Made by a program: the position numbers and the translations under genes | Notes under the pieces: model-generated | Told to the model about the DNA's origin: nothing | What the model saw: the letters and a program-made list of their open reading frames with translations, nothing else | Database searches by the model: none | From: Scalesia atractyloides | Lineage: Eukaryota > Streptophyta > Magnoliopsida > Asterales > Asteraceae | Length of the DNA: 64,000 nt | Assembly: GCA_947069175.1 (NCBI GenBank) | Contig: CAMTDV010000003.1 | Location: 30,344,853-30,408,852, forward strand | Direction of reading: 5' to 3' | In this document: one piece after another, positions 12,228 through 23,325 of the stretch | Numbering within the stretch: the first letter of the stretch is position 1 | Layout: each line of letters opens with the position of its first letter

Positions 12228-12985
12228 TGTATGTCCACTTTGAGGATCAAGATTAACCTACTTCCTTGCTTATACAACACAAATACGAGTGCGGAATCCT
12301 CGTATATATGCAAACCAAAGCAAAGTAAGAAACACAAGATAACCAAAGATTCAATATCTTGATTTACAGAAGAGAACTAGCACAAACACATACAAACAAT
12401 GTTAATACAAACTCATGAAATACTCTCTGTGTTCTTGTGCTTCAGTTTCTCTCTCTAGCTTGTTCACTGATGTCTCACTTCTCTCTAACCTTGATATGAT
12501 ACTGAGAAGTGCATGTCTGTTTATACAGTGTCCACACCTAACAACAGTACGAAGAATGTTGCTGGCCATACGAAACACCAAAAGACACGAAGAACATTCT
12601 CTAAAGATGCTCGTACGAATGTCCCACGGCTCGTACGAACATAAGCTAGCTCGTGCGACTCAAACAAGGGACTTGTTACAATGAGCCATTTGTACAATTG
12701 AATGTGGCTCGTACGAGCAACATTTTGCTCGTACGAAGCATCTCTCAATCGTACTTGGATGTGTTCTTTGGAGAACGTGCCAACAGTCATGACGTACACA
12801 AGACTTAATAGTATGCACACATGCAACTGTTTTACATAATGACAAACTAATCGTCGTACTAAACCAAGATAGGAGGATATCTTGATTTGTTCGACACGAC
12901 CAAACTATACAGACAAAATAAACAAAGTCCGTACAATTACAAACGTAACTAAGAACAAGCGACCGACACAAAAGTGTATCAACAC
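12228..12985 (-). mobile_element. 5' LTR of E1
   Basis: On the plus strand it starts TGTATGTCC next to the primer-binding site and probably ends at ...TATCAACA (12985), where Athila-like coding sequence starts. It is about 758 bp long. The inner half (12600-12760) carries repeated CTCGTACGAA/GCTCGTACGAGC words. A TATA-like TGTATAAACAG lies on the sense strand at about 12518-12528. The right boundary is inferred from the CA end and the change of content; no partner LTR is available for comparison. Confidence 0.65.
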
Positions 12986-13840
12986 AGGCCATGACACTTG
13001 GGAGCATGTCAGCGCGAAGGGGAGGATTTCACACGTTGCCGACCCATTGTACAGGTACATACGTTTATTACGGTAATTATGTGATTATTATTGCAATGAT
13101 ATAATTTCCGTATTTCGCAAATATTATGTGCAGGCATCTACATCGTTTGCTCGCTACGTCTATTACCGCTCGCGGACACAGCCCTGAGTGGTGTACGAGC
13201 ACCGATTTATTTTTCTACTATTGCCTATTGTACAGGAGGCCGTGAGCACGGTCTTGCCCAGTACTTCGCCTCCGCCCATCACCGGCAGAAGCGTGGCTTT
13301 TTGTACGGTGGGGCGTACCTCACCGTGATTGCCCGGTCGTTGGATCTTGTGCCGTAGACAGACCCACACTTGCAGCCGGACATACTTTCGACGCGGATGG
13401 GTTTTCAGACCTTGCGAGGGATGAAGCTGGTGAAGAGGTTCGGCGTGCTAGGCGAGCGGTTTAAAACCCGCACAGGTGAGCCATGGATTTAGGAGCCGCT
13501 GCCAGATCAGTTCGATCCAGTCTATCCGCCGGCAGATGAGGCACCGGTAGTCTAGGAGCCTCCGGTTGATTTAGACGGACTGGCACCTCCACCACTACTT
13601 CACGGGGCGCCCCAGTTTCCGCAGCATGTTATTCAAGATCATGGTCCGAGAGGTGCAGCATACAGGCGCTTACGAGCCAACGTCGCCAGGCTTATGGATC
13701 TCATGGGCTGGGTGGTTCGGGAGTTACATGATAGACGAGAGAGAGACGGGTTACCTCCCATACAGCTCGCACCACCTTGAGCACCACATCAGCAGCAGCA
13801 GCCGATCCCGACTCCGACTCGTATGCATAGACGTTTTGTA
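12920..13840 (+). pseudogene. Athila ORF1-like retrotransposon protein relic
   Basis: From 12986 the plus strand reads GHDTWEHVSAKGRISHVADP, then in another frame GLAQYFASAHHRQ, RGFLYGGAYLTVIARSLDLV and GFQTLRGMKLVKRFG (about 13230-13440). This resembles the C-terminal part of ATHILA ORF1-family proteins, which have a conserved 'GG.yvT.iAr..G' block. The following Pro-rich stretch (13440-13830) is decayed. There is a stop within the conserved block (13356) and frame changes. The first 66 bases lie in the end of the E1 LTR as read from the other strand, so the true left edge is 12986. The family call is from memory of the motif and is moderately sure. Confidence 0.5.
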
Positions 13841-15060
13841 TTTAGTATTCAGCTATACAGATACATATTGTTATGGATGTACAAAGTTATGTTATATATG
13901 TTATATCTGTTATATTTAATTTATTTTCAGTTATTCGATTACTTGACGATTGTTTGTGTTAAATCGACGTTGAAATGTAATACGGAAACACACATATACT
14001 TCTTGCATTCTTCTTAATATGTTGAAAACAATATTAAATTTAAATATTATTTATCTTTAAAAATTCAATGTAACAACAATTAAATATTTAAACGATCGAA
14101 ACGCTAACTTATTTTTATACAATAAACAAAACTTTTTAAAAATCTCAAATTACAACACAAAAAAGAATCAACCTCCAACAACAACCAATTTATCCCACCA
14201 AAAACACCCCCTTTTCAACCTCCAACAACACCCCTTTTCCAACTAAAAAAAACCATGGTCCCAGACGGGTCGTCTAGGTCTAGACGGCCTGTCTACACTT
14301 AAATTTCTACGCCCTTCCATGCACCTGCTAACCCTTAAAAATCTGTGCCTATACGGGTCGTCTAGGCCTAGACGACCCGTCTAAGACTTAAGAGTGTCCA
14401 AATAGATCAGGCATGTCCTAATAGATTTATCCTTTTAATTTAATTACAACAATGTCATTATGTATTATGAATGTTTATTTGTGTTGAATGGGGGTAAATA
14501 TGTCATATATTGAATGCGGTACACTTGTATCCTGTATAATAATTGGAGAACGGGTCCACCCATATTTTCCCTTCTTTTTGTATTTTGTTTTTTTATTTAA
14601 TTCTTTTATTTTTTTAAGTTTCTTTAATTAAAATAATGGCGAAAAATGAATGTTAATATAGATGGAAATAAATAAAAGAGAAATTATTGAAAAGTGGGGT
14701 ATGAAAAATTTAGATTTGTAGAAAGTGACGTAGAGGACAGAACCGTAAACTCGCCCTCACATTTTCTTAAAGATAATAATAGTTGTTCTATACTTAAAAT
14801 TATATTAGTAATTATTTTAACTAAATAGAAGTAATAATTTTGCATTTTGTGTTTTAATGCTATTTGAAATTTTAAATTGAAGTTTTAAATGGGTCGTTGT
14901 TATTTAGAACAAGTTGGTTTTGATATATTTATATATATGATTAATTGCTTAAAAATGCTCTTGATTGTTTGGTTTGTATACGGGTTTCTCGTCCCAACAC
15001 ATGGTAGGAAAAATTTAGTTTGTCGCTAATTTAATAACTAGCCTCTTAATTTTCATAGCT
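13841..15060. other. Unassigned AT-rich interval with GTCTAGAC palindromes
   Basis: No coding signal. Notable content is the perfect inverted repeat at 14353-14380 and a related imperfect one at 14263-14294, then long AT-rich sequence (14400-15000). It could be LTR or 3' sequence of the Athila-like element to the left, but no terminal repeats are recognised. Confidence 0.4.
14353..14380. repeat. Perfect 28-bp palindrome
   Basis: The left arm ACGGGTCGTCTAGG is followed at once by its exact reverse complement CCTAGACGACCCGT, with no loop. A diverged partner with mismatches in the arms lies 90 bp to the left (14263-14294). Function unknown. Confidence 0.95.
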
Positions 15061-15600
15061 ATAAGGGTAAAACCACCTCATCTCTTAAGGAGTTGATGAA
15101 TTGATTCTCCTTATCTACAAATCTTTGGATTTCACAATCAAAGCTCATCAAAGGGCTCTTTGAGTATTGGCATAAGATAAATTTCGAGTTCCTAAAAAAG
15201 TACTTTGATGGTCAATACACGGACTTGAAATTTTCAATGCCTGATCAAAGGATTCAAATTGCCTATCTCTTCAGAGTTGCGCCTCCGACTCCTTGGTTGC
15301 TTCCAAAAGATGATGCCAAAAATGCAGAGAGGGGCCAAGTTATGGCTCAAGCTTCAAAGGCTATTATAAGTAAACAAGAAACAACTCAACCTAAATCTAC
15401 AAAAACTACTGCTACTGTACAAAAGAATGTAGGGAAAGGGCCTAATACATCTTAGCAAGATGCTTCAATATAAAAGGCACAAGTTCAAAAAATTAAGGAA
15501 AATAGTAAAAAAAAACATGATGCAGCACTGGTTAGGCACAAGATAGAGGCAAAAGACAGAAAAGATAAGGCCAAGAATTGATTTACCTCAAAATCCAAGG
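15061..15600 (+). pseudogene. Unidentified coding-like remnant
   Basis: In the plus strand a frame running through 15150-15455 reads protein-like: HKINFEFLKKYFDG, then FSMPDQRIQIAYLFRVAPPT and an Ala/Lys/Thr-rich tail ending in a stop at 15453-15455. A Lys-rich stretch (KIKENSKKKHDAAL) continues in frame after that stop to about 15580. I do not recognise the family. Its place left of an LTR and its basic tail would fit the end of a retrotransposon additional ORF, but that is a guess. Confidence 0.3.
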
Positions 15601-15861
15601 GAACTATCTTCCCTGCCTGATGGAATAAGCTGAAGATAAACAATGGTCTAGAAGTTTCCCCCCTTAAAGCCTCACAAACAACCATCAATAGTGCTCAAAA
15701 AGAACTCCTGCCGCAAAGAATAAATGAACAGATATACAAGTGTCGGATTGTCAAAGTGTTGGCCAAGTAGTCAACAACTAAGAAGACAAAAGTCAAAACT
15801 GAAGACCAAAAAACCAAGTTAACAAGTCACCAGTAGACCATAAGTACTAGATAACTTAAAG

Positions 15862-16328
15862 TGTTGGGATCCTCTAGCAGTTTAGGAATCCAGTTGTTAT
15901 CTCTTCTTTATCAGGTCTTGTACTTTAATGCAATGTAATAGTACATTGTGTAACTATCCAACAATTTTGTTAACTGTTGGCAGTTACACCATTAATTAGG
16001 TTATTTAGGTTTATTTTCATGGTGACGTCAGCAGCAGTTCTCTCCTCCTATATAAAGGTCTTAACCTTTATCGTAACAGTTAACACTTAGAGCCAAAAAG
16101 CATAAGAACTAAGTGAGAGATAGAGAGAGAGAGAACTTGGTGACCGGGATTACTTTTTGTACTTTGATTGTATTTTAAACATTTGACTTGAATGAAATCA
16201 TTACTCAATCATTCGCAAATCCAATTGTGTGATGATAATGTGTTGGTATTAACTGTTTAAATTGAATTCCCATACCTATTTCATTGTTTAATAAAAAGCA
16301 CACACACTTCACACTCTCAGATCCAATA
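15862..16328 (+). mobile_element. LTR of plus-strand copia element F
   Basis: It begins TGTTGGGATCC and ends AGATCCAATA, so the ends are near-inverted (TGTTGGGATC against GATCCAATA), with the final CA decayed. It is followed two bases later by a tRNA-Met primer-binding site. It contains a clear TATATAAAG box (16049-16057) and a (GA)n tract at 16112-16133, typical of a copia 5' LTR and transcription start region. No matching second LTR is seen in the window. Confidence 0.75.
16049..16057 (+). promoter_or_regulatory. TATA box in LTR of F
   Basis: TATATAAAG lies in the middle of the LTR, preceded by CTCCTCC, an arrangement typical of plant Pol II LTR promoters. Confidence 0.7.
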
Positions 16329-16330
16329 AT

Positions 16331-16343
16331 TGGTATCAGAGCC
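16331..16343 (+). promoter_or_regulatory. Primer-binding site of F (initiator tRNA-Met)
   Basis: Reads TGGTATCAGAGCC directly after the LTR, an exact plant copia primer-binding site. It fixes element F as plus strand. Confidence 0.92.
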
Positions 16344-16379
16344 TATTACACTGAACTGACTTCACCATTTGTTTAAAAG

Positions 16380-17670
16380 ATAAACAAGCTCATATTGATA
16401 AGTAATTGAGTGATCAAAGGACTTCAGAAAATTAGACCAGAAGAAACACTTAATTGTTTCGATACTCTGTTTTCAGAGAAAAACTTAATAGAATTCAGAG
16501 AGATGTCAATCATTCATAATCCTCACAATACGTGATCGACAAGGATGGGTCACCACTTATCCCAGCAGAACATAGGTTGTTAGAGATCTGGAATATATTG
16601 CCTTAAGTTCCCTCTGTACCGGTTACAACATGACTAGATGTTAATATTCCTAAGAAAACCATTGATTACTCTGAGCAGGGTTTTCAAAAATTGCAGCTAG
16701 ATACTTAGGCATTCAGGATATTGGCTATGGCCTTACTCAACGAAATCTATTTTGGATTGCTCCATTGTGAGAATGCCAAGGAGTCGTGAGATGCTTTGAA
16801 TGAATAATTTGGTGGTACAGATGAGGTACAAGAGAATGACAGAGAAATAATGAATCAACAATATGAAACATTTAGCCATATCATGGGAGAAACTCTGACT
16901 CAACAATTTTAGTGGTTTAACTGCCTGATAATTGAGCTAAGGCTCACATATCAAACTTATACAAATTTTGTTCTTAGTCATAAATTTATGAGATTTCTTC
17001 CTGATAAGTGGGACACAACCACATATGTGTTGAGAAACTCAATTGATTATAAAAATGACTTTGACACAACTTCATGGCAAACTCCTAACTTATGAGAGAG
17101 AGCATGACAAGAAATAGAAGTTGATGTCTTCAAGGAAAACTGTTGATGATTACACATATTGTAACAAAGCCATGACGTGTCAAGATGAGTCACATCAACC
17201 AGCAGCACAAACAACTTCGGCTGTGATCACTTTATTGAGATAACTACTAGTTTTAATTCTTAGTTTAACACATCACATGTTAGAAACTAGAACATTGCAT
17301 TGATGAAGAATAATTAAAAGCCTATAGATCCAACTAACAAAGAAGAATTTGACCTAGTTGACAAACTTGCACTTTTAATTATTAAGAAAAACAAGTTCAT
17401 AATAAACGAGTAAGAGGTTTCCTGGATTAGAGGGTAGGGGTAAATTTGAAAAAATATAAATTCACGGTTGAATGTTTAAAATGCCATAAAGTGGGTTACT
17501 TTGCTAGAAATGTAGAGGTCTTTCAAAAAACCTCACACCCTACGTGACTTATCCAAATCAACTGAATCAACCTAACTCAACTACCAGTCAACAATCATTA
17601 TTTTCCTACAATGCCCCTGGACCATCCACACAGTACACTGCACATCTTGCACATGGACTAGTTCAAAGGT
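16380..17670 (+). pseudogene. Copia Gag relic of element F
   Basis: Plus-strand fragments read ILAMALLNEIYFGLL, EIMNQQYETFSHIMGETLTQ and IIELRLTYQTYTNFVLSHKF, the capsid core of a copia Gag (UBN2 type). At 17473-17514 a decayed zinc knuckle reads CLKCHKVGYFARNV: the zinc-binding His has become Tyr and the last Cys has become Val. There are numerous stops. The element ends about 17700, where another LTR starts; protease and the rest of pol are missing. It belongs to a different copia family from E1-E3. Confidence 0.65.
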
Positions 17671-17716
17671 GATGATGCATATGTCTAAGTCTTGTACAAG
17701 TTTGTTTATAGGGCAT

Positions 17717-18071
17717 TGTGTTAGAGTTTTTAAGATTTTATTTTATATCGTAAACATTCATACGCACGTAGGAGTCCTAGGTGCATATGAGTCCGTCGTA
17801 CGTAAGAGCCATGTAGCGTAGCAATCATATGCTAGTGTCATGTGTGTCTATATATATGTGACATGGGGCGCAAGAGTTTACAACTTTATGCATTTGGTCT
17901 TGGAAAGCTTTTGTCAAATCTTGTATTACCAAATGTTATGTTGCCTAAACTAAGGGAGAAAAGATAGATTATGAAATCTTACGTGTTCTTGTATTTGAAG
18001 ATGGATTCCGCACATTTCCAAGTGTTATAGGTATCATATTTGTGTTTCCACGCACCAAACACGATCCTACA
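17717..18071 (+). mobile_element. LTR of plus-strand copia element F2
   Basis: The boundaries TGTGTTAGAG...GATCCTACA are set by the decayed tRNA-Met primer-binding site that follows (TTGTATCAGAG, 18074-18084). The interval contains TATATATATG near 17850 and words of the type CATACGCACGTAGG. It is about 355 bp. No second copy is seen. The Gag that follows is of the E2/E3 family type. Confidence 0.55.
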
Positions 18072-18073
18072 AC

Positions 18074-18084
18074 TTGTATCAGAG
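18074..18084 (+). promoter_or_regulatory. Decayed primer-binding site of F2
   Basis: TTGTATCAGAG differs at one base from the consensus TGGTATCAGAG and lies three bases from the LTR end. Confidence 0.5.
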
Positions 18085-18674
18085 TAGGATAGCTGATATC
18101 TACTGGAAGATCACCAAAATTTCAAGATTTGGAATAAAAACAAGTTCCTTTCTACTCATTTTTCTTTTTTTCTCACAAATCTATGTTTCAAATTCTACTA
18201 ATTTCTTAGAATATGTTCTAAAACCATCGACGAACATCATGTCAAAATATTAGATCTGTTTGAAGATATTTCAACATCAAAATTGCAAAAATTCATCAAA
18301 ATGGTTCGGAGCACAAGAGTGTTCGTTAAACGCATAAGTTGTCTTTCGTGCGCAGGAGTTATCCAGTTATAGGTTATTCGCATGTAGAAGTTACTCATAT
18401 GCTTGATTTGGGTCATACGCAGTTAGTCATACGCTTCAGAAGCTTTCATCCTCTTTATAAGAGTCATACGCGAGAAGGTCATTCGTTGGAGTGTGATCAT
18501 ACATTGAATTAGTCACACGCAGGAAGTGCTTCATTTGTTTGGTCATCGATACACGAGAAGTGACTCGCCCGTTGATTTACTCATCTGTTCCTAGAGTTCA
18601 AATGCTTGAATAGTTTAATAGTTTGGAATTTTTCTAAGAGTTGAAAGACAGATTACGATTACGATTACGATACG
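18085..18674 (+). other. F2 leader with TCATACGC words
   Basis: Non-coding. The stretch 18310-18560 repeats words such as GTCATACGC, CATACGCAG and CGCAGGAG about ten times. A (GATTAC)3 hexamer run ends it at about 18651-18670. Confidence 0.6.
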
Positions 18675-19370
18675 ATGAATGCATTCACAGCAACACCAAC
18701 CACTGTTGTCCAAAACATGAATCTAGGCAAGAAGACGTGTACAACAAATAAACCTCCCAAGTTGCATAGATTGAGGTTTATGCAAGATGGGTTGGAAAGT
18801 TTAAGAATTATGTTCAGGGTAACAAATTTGATGAATGGATGGCAATAGAGATGAATATATTATTCAAAAGACTAAGAATGGGTAGGACATAAAAGTTACT
18901 CGGATTCTAGCGGGTGAGAGAGATAAGTATATTCGAGAAAAGAAACTAATGACATTGCTTTAGCAATCCATGAAACAAGAGATTCTGGAGTTGTTACAGA
19001 ACAATGGTTCTTGTGAATCCATTTGGTGGGCTTTACACAACAAGAATAGAGGAAACAATGAGATGAGAAAAAGCAAAAGATCTCTACTTAAAAAAGAGTT
19101 TGACATCTTTACGGCTATAAAGGGAGAGAGTTTGTAGCAATTGATCGAAAAGTTTCTATATCTGGGTGCTAAAATGAATAGAATCAGGATTGAAAAAGAA
19201 GATTCAGAATTGATGGATCAATTAGCTGATGCGTTGCCAAAAAGTGATTAGAGTACTTATATGCTGATCTTGTAGTCGAATCCGATCGAGACTGAATCTA
19301 GCAAAACTGATTGAACTGTTAGAGGCTTATGAATTGGAACTAAAAACTGATTGAAAAGTATTATATGTAA
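18675..19370 (+). pseudogene. Copia Gag relic of F2
   Basis: From the ATG at about 18675 the plus strand shows MNAFTATPTTVVQNMN, KPPKLHRL, REKKLMTLL, KRSLLKKEFDIFTAIKGESL and LMDQLADALPKSD. These match, block for block, the E3 Gag (KPPKLMNL, KRVLLSKEFDVFTLIKGETV, VDKLADSLPQGEW). There are several in-frame stops (for example in KSD*STY). The copy is cut off near 19370, before the zinc knuckle, and another Gag of the same family starts 300 bp later. Confidence 0.75.
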
Positions 19371-19677
19371 AAACCAATTTAGTCAAACCCATGAAAAGAT
19401 CAAAAAAAAAAAAAAAAACCAAATTCATGTAGAAAATTGCAAAAAAAACGCGTAAGTGTTAGTACACTTCGTTCGAGTTGACAATATCACTTCACACGAG
19501 GTAACCGACCACTTCGTACGAAGTGCCAATTCGTTCCAAAGTTAATTTTAAGTTGAAGTTCCACTACACCCGAAGTATCACATCACACTTCGCGCATAGT
19601 GTCAGGTCGTACGAAGTGAGACATCGCATTTAATCCACTTTGGACCAATTAAGTGTTAATCAATTTTTTCACTAAAA
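19371..19677 (+). other. Leader fragment before a second Gag copy (F3)
   Basis: Starts with a long A run (about 19401-19418), then carries CTTCGTACGAAGTG and related words (19500-19620) typical of leaders of this copia family. No LTR or primer-binding site lies between the F2 Gag and this leader, so the two are joined by deletion or recombination. Confidence 0.6.
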
Positions 19678-21945
19678 ATGGAAGAAGAATTTTATAACAC
19701 GTTTGCTATGTCTGCAGTTACAACCGCAGCAGTTAAAACATAAGCTTAGATAATGAAATGGGCACCATGGCTAAGCCACCAACATTGATGTATCTTGAAG
19801 ATTATAAGGGCTGACATGAACGATTTACAAACTGGGTACAAGCTAATTACCTTGAAAACTGGTATGCAATAGAGTAAGGATATAAGGTTCCGGTGGGAGA
19901 AAATAGTCTCGAGAAATTATTGATGTAATACAATGATCAAGAAAAGAATTTATTCAAACGTGAAAAGAAGATGATGAACATACTACAACTAGCCATTAAA
20001 AAGATATATTCACTTTGTTGCAACATGATAACACTGCTCAAACCATCTGGAACACACTAAAAGTCAAATTTAAGGAAGTAAGCAGATGATCAAGAGCAAA
20101 CAATCATTACTAAAGAAAGAATTCGATATCTTTCATCCATTGAAAGGCGAGACGATGAAACAACTCATAGAAAGATATTGTCACCTCGTGGTGGAAATGA
20201 AATGTTTGGGTGTTAACAAAGATGATGAAGATCTGGTAGAGAAATTGGCAGACGCTTTACCAGAAGGTGAATGGTCAACATATCTTACAATTATCAAGAA
20301 CAATCGAGATTATGGGAGCAGCACGATGACCTTAGCAAAGTTTATTGAGAAGCTTGAGGCTCACGAACTAGAATTGTAAAAAAATGGCAAAATCTAAAGG
20401 AGCGCAAACGCAGGAGGATATTAATTTTTATTACAAGGGAAGCACACCTACCAACATCAAAACCCGAATATACAGACGACTTTCAATGCTAACAACTAGA
20501 TGAAAGTTCCAATTCAATCAACCAATAATACTGGTCTTACCTCATTCCAAAGTTATGATCCATATACTCCAACTACCCCACAGTCATCCCAATGGTCAAA
20601 CTTAAACAACTGCCAAAACAACCAATCTAATTCTACTAAGAGAATTCTTCAGTGTAACGTAGCTGTCAATTTGGAAAATGCACAGAACTTCAACGAACAA
20701 ACAAATGTTCAACACATGGCTCTACTCGCATCAGTGCTTAAATCATATGAGAGCCTGGTGGCTGGTAAGATCGGAAATCCTAACATGAGTAATGAGGATT
20801 ACGATCAAATCGATCCCGAAGAATTAGAATTGATAGATATCAAATGGTGCATGGCCAATATAGTTAGAAGAGCCAGCGTTTCATGAAGATAACCGGGCAT
20901 AACAGTTTGGGAGGTTTAGATGGAAAATTGGGTTTTGATAAGTTAAAGGTGACATGTTTTAAGTGCCACGAGAAAGGACACTTTAAAAGAGAGTGCCCAA
21001 ACCAAGAAGTGTAGGTAATCAATATATCATAAAACTTCTCCTCCTCAGACATCAACCAGGATGGTTGCAATTGATGATGGTTCGGCTAAATTAAAGGCAC
21101 TCATGGTGGCTCAGGAGGATGAGGGTTTTAACTGGAATGACTATATTCCTAAGAAGGAAAGTTTGGCATTGCTTGCTAAAATATTTGAAGAACAATTGTT
21201 TGATGAGGTGGTCGCGGAGAGTTCGATTGAATAAAGTGAGATAGTGTTTGATGAAACGCTTGACCTTACTGTTGAAGAGTGGGCTAAGGCGATTTACTAT
21301 GAAAGTGTGCCGAGGAAAACTTAATTCAACATATATTTAAACTATGATTCCTTCTGATGTCTATAATTCTTTCGATTGTTTCTTTGGAGAATCGAGTCAA
21401 TACAAGTGTGTACCGAAACAAGAAGAATCTGAGAAGCCAGTTGAAGAAATTATCATTGTTACGAAGGAGATGAATGTAGATAAGTTGAAGAAAATGGCTG
21501 ACAAAGCAATGATGGCTAAGATGCAAGAGGTAGTTCCTGAATAGAGTAAAGATGGAATTGAAGAGTCGGTCGTTGAGTTAGTCAAAGAGGTTAAGGTATT
21601 GATTAAACAAATTGAAAAACCATGAACGAAATGAGTAGATCCGTGCATGGAATGCTCATAGAAGGAGTTATAATTTAAAGAACTCAAAAAATATACTGAC
21701 AATCTTTCAAGTGAAATGAAAGAAACAAAGCTTCTTATGATAAATTAAGCAGATCAATCAAACAATTTCAAAACGTCAGTAGAGAGGACATGACCATAAA
21801 ATCAATGTTAAAAGCTACAGTAATGGATAAACAAATGATTATTAATATTCACATAGATACCATTGCTAAGCTAAAAACAAAACTTAAAGCCATAAAGATT
21901 GAGTCTGAACGAGTTAACAAATTGTTGATTAGTTACTCAACTTCC
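19678..21945 (+). pseudogene. Copia Gag relic F3 with intact zinc knuckle
   Basis: The start MEEEFYNTFAMSAVTTAA matches the E3 Gag start MSEKFYNTFATSVVTTAA. The best piece, 20086-20379, keeps KKEFDIFHPLKGETMKQLIE and LADALPEGEWSTYLTI. The zinc knuckle at 20955-20996 reads CFKCHEKGHFKREC, a perfect CX2CX4HX4C. Further on are the acidic region and ESERVNKLLISYSTS (21900-21944), which in E3 continues with SYVIDHIF. Here the sequence stops exactly at 21945, where the LTR of element G begins. Several stops and frameshifts. Confidence 0.8.
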
Positions 21946-23135
21946 TGATCAAGGGGATATTTTTATTGTGATTAGTGTGTTTAAAGGAGTGTTTTTATGC
22001 TATTTATATGTGGAATATATTTACTTTGGAGATTGTTTATGATTTGGAAGCTTAAACATTTTAAATACGTGTTTTGCAAACATTTGGATGAAAGAAACAA
22101 GACCATAAATGCAAATCGGAAAAGATGGGAGGTTTTTAGAAGAAATCTAGTCCTAGCGTTTCAAACAGTGATGTTGGGCGTTTCAAACTCCCGGGCGTTT
22201 TAGTGGGCATTTTTACTAGCGCTTACAGAGAGTCATGGGCGTTTTTACTATTAGTTGGGCATTTCATACGCCGCGGCCCAGTTAACTATGAATTTTTTCG
22301 TTTTCAAGCCTTAAAAGAAGATAATCTCGAGGGTTTCGAAGAGAGCTTCCTTCCCAGCGGTTTTAGGACAAACCAAGAGTAATTTTGAGGCTTTTAAGCA
22401 TTCCAATCTAGAAATCAATATTCCAATAAAGAATTGAAGATCAAACTAAGTGCATGAGCGGCTAAATCATTCGTGATCATCTCCGGGGCTAGGGCTTGTG
22501 TTAGGAAGTAGGTCAATCTATATTTACGTACTTTTGGATTGAGATTTTTCTAATCATTCGGTTAGTTCATCTTTATGTTTACCTGTTTTAGATTAAATAG
22601 TTGTTAGATTATCGCATAGACACTTGTTCATCAGTTATTTGGTTTTCTCATCAACAATTGGGATTAAATTCTAAGTTATCATTGTTCTATAACCTTTAAC
22701 CATTGAATTTGATTGTGTTTCTGAAATCTAGGATTGGTAATTAACTAGGTTACTATTCAGTCGCATCAATCTTTCAGTTTCGATTGTGGATAATCGCAAA
22801 CAAATATATTATCTTTTAGTTATTTATCAAAACAAGTCGGTTAACAGATCATGTCTATGTGATTTCCATTTGGTAGTAATTAGGTTACCGACTTTCTTCA
22901 CAACTCAAAAACCAGAGATTGGTCCTTTTTCTCACAATTGCTTACAACAACAATAATCAACTCTCTCCGTTAGCAAAAAGAAAATAGTTTTAGAATTAGA
23001 TAAGTAAAAAAAGCAATGAAATTTAAGATTTTCCACTAATTCCACGTGGATTTGACACCCTACTTTCTCTTTACTAGTAAAGGTGATTAGGACACTTTTT
23101 AAACATATTTTTGACCGATCTTACGACATCGATCA
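21946..23135 (+). mobile_element. 5' LTR of G
   Basis: Starts TGATCAAGGGG exactly where F3 Gag homology stops and ends ACATCGATCA three bases before the primer-binding site. The ends are inverted (TGATC/GATCA). About 1190 bp. Around 22155-22270 it carries repeated GGGCGTTT words. No second copy is available, so the limits rest on the terminal inverted repeat, the PBS and the break in the gag. Confidence 0.75.
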
Positions 23136-23138
23136 AAA

Positions 23139-23156
23139 TGGTGCCATTGCCGGGGA
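23139..23156 (+). promoter_or_regulatory. Primer-binding site of G (tRNA-Asp type)
   Basis: TGGTGCCATTGCCGGGGA differs by two bases from the TGGCGCCGTTGCCGGGGA site typical of Athila-lineage gypsy elements (tRNA-Asp, as I recall). It sets the strand and the LTR end. Confidence 0.75.
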
Positions 23157-23325
23157 ATCGATGCGCATAGTGTTAGTTAGTTGTTTTTCATAAAAGTTAA
23201 AAACATTAAAAAAATTAGAAAAACCAAAAAAACTAAAAATATTATCTTGCTTTTGTTTCTTTTTGTTTAATTCAGTATTACGCTTGGTTTTTTATTTGTC
23301 TCTGTGCAGGTGACATCAGTCTTGT

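Larger units (their letters stand above)
1746..12985 (-). mobile_element. E1: Sirevirus-like Ty1-copia element, 5' complete, 3' truncated
   Basis: The order on the minus strand is 5' LTR (12228-12985), tRNA-Met primer-binding site, leader, Gag with two zinc knuckles, protease, integrase, reverse transcriptase, RNase H, a 2 kb non-coding spacer and the start of an additional ORF that breaks off near 1750. No second copy of the LTR is in the window, so the 3' LTR is lost or lies outside. The order PR-INT-RT-RH defines Ty1-copia. The long Gag, the repeated polypurine-like tracts after pol and an ORF behind pol point to the Sirevirus lineage (established features of SIRE1-type elements). All coding domains carry stops or frameshifts. 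It adjoins an Athila-like relic at 12986, which is probably its insertion target. Confidence 0.75.

Noticed and set aside
18651..18670. Interstitial telomeric repeat
   Set aside because: The hexamer is GATTAC, not the plant telomere TTTAGGG, and only three copies are present.
22140..22203. Small plus-strand ORF at 21997-22203 in the LTR of G
   Set aside because: It starts inside the LTR, contains the GGGCGTTT words and shows no protein-like conservation.
23280..23312. Splice acceptor (pyrimidine tract then TCTGTGCAG) before the Gag of G
   Set aside because: Looks like a 3' splice site, but no donor or transcript evidence can be seen; not claimed as a feature.
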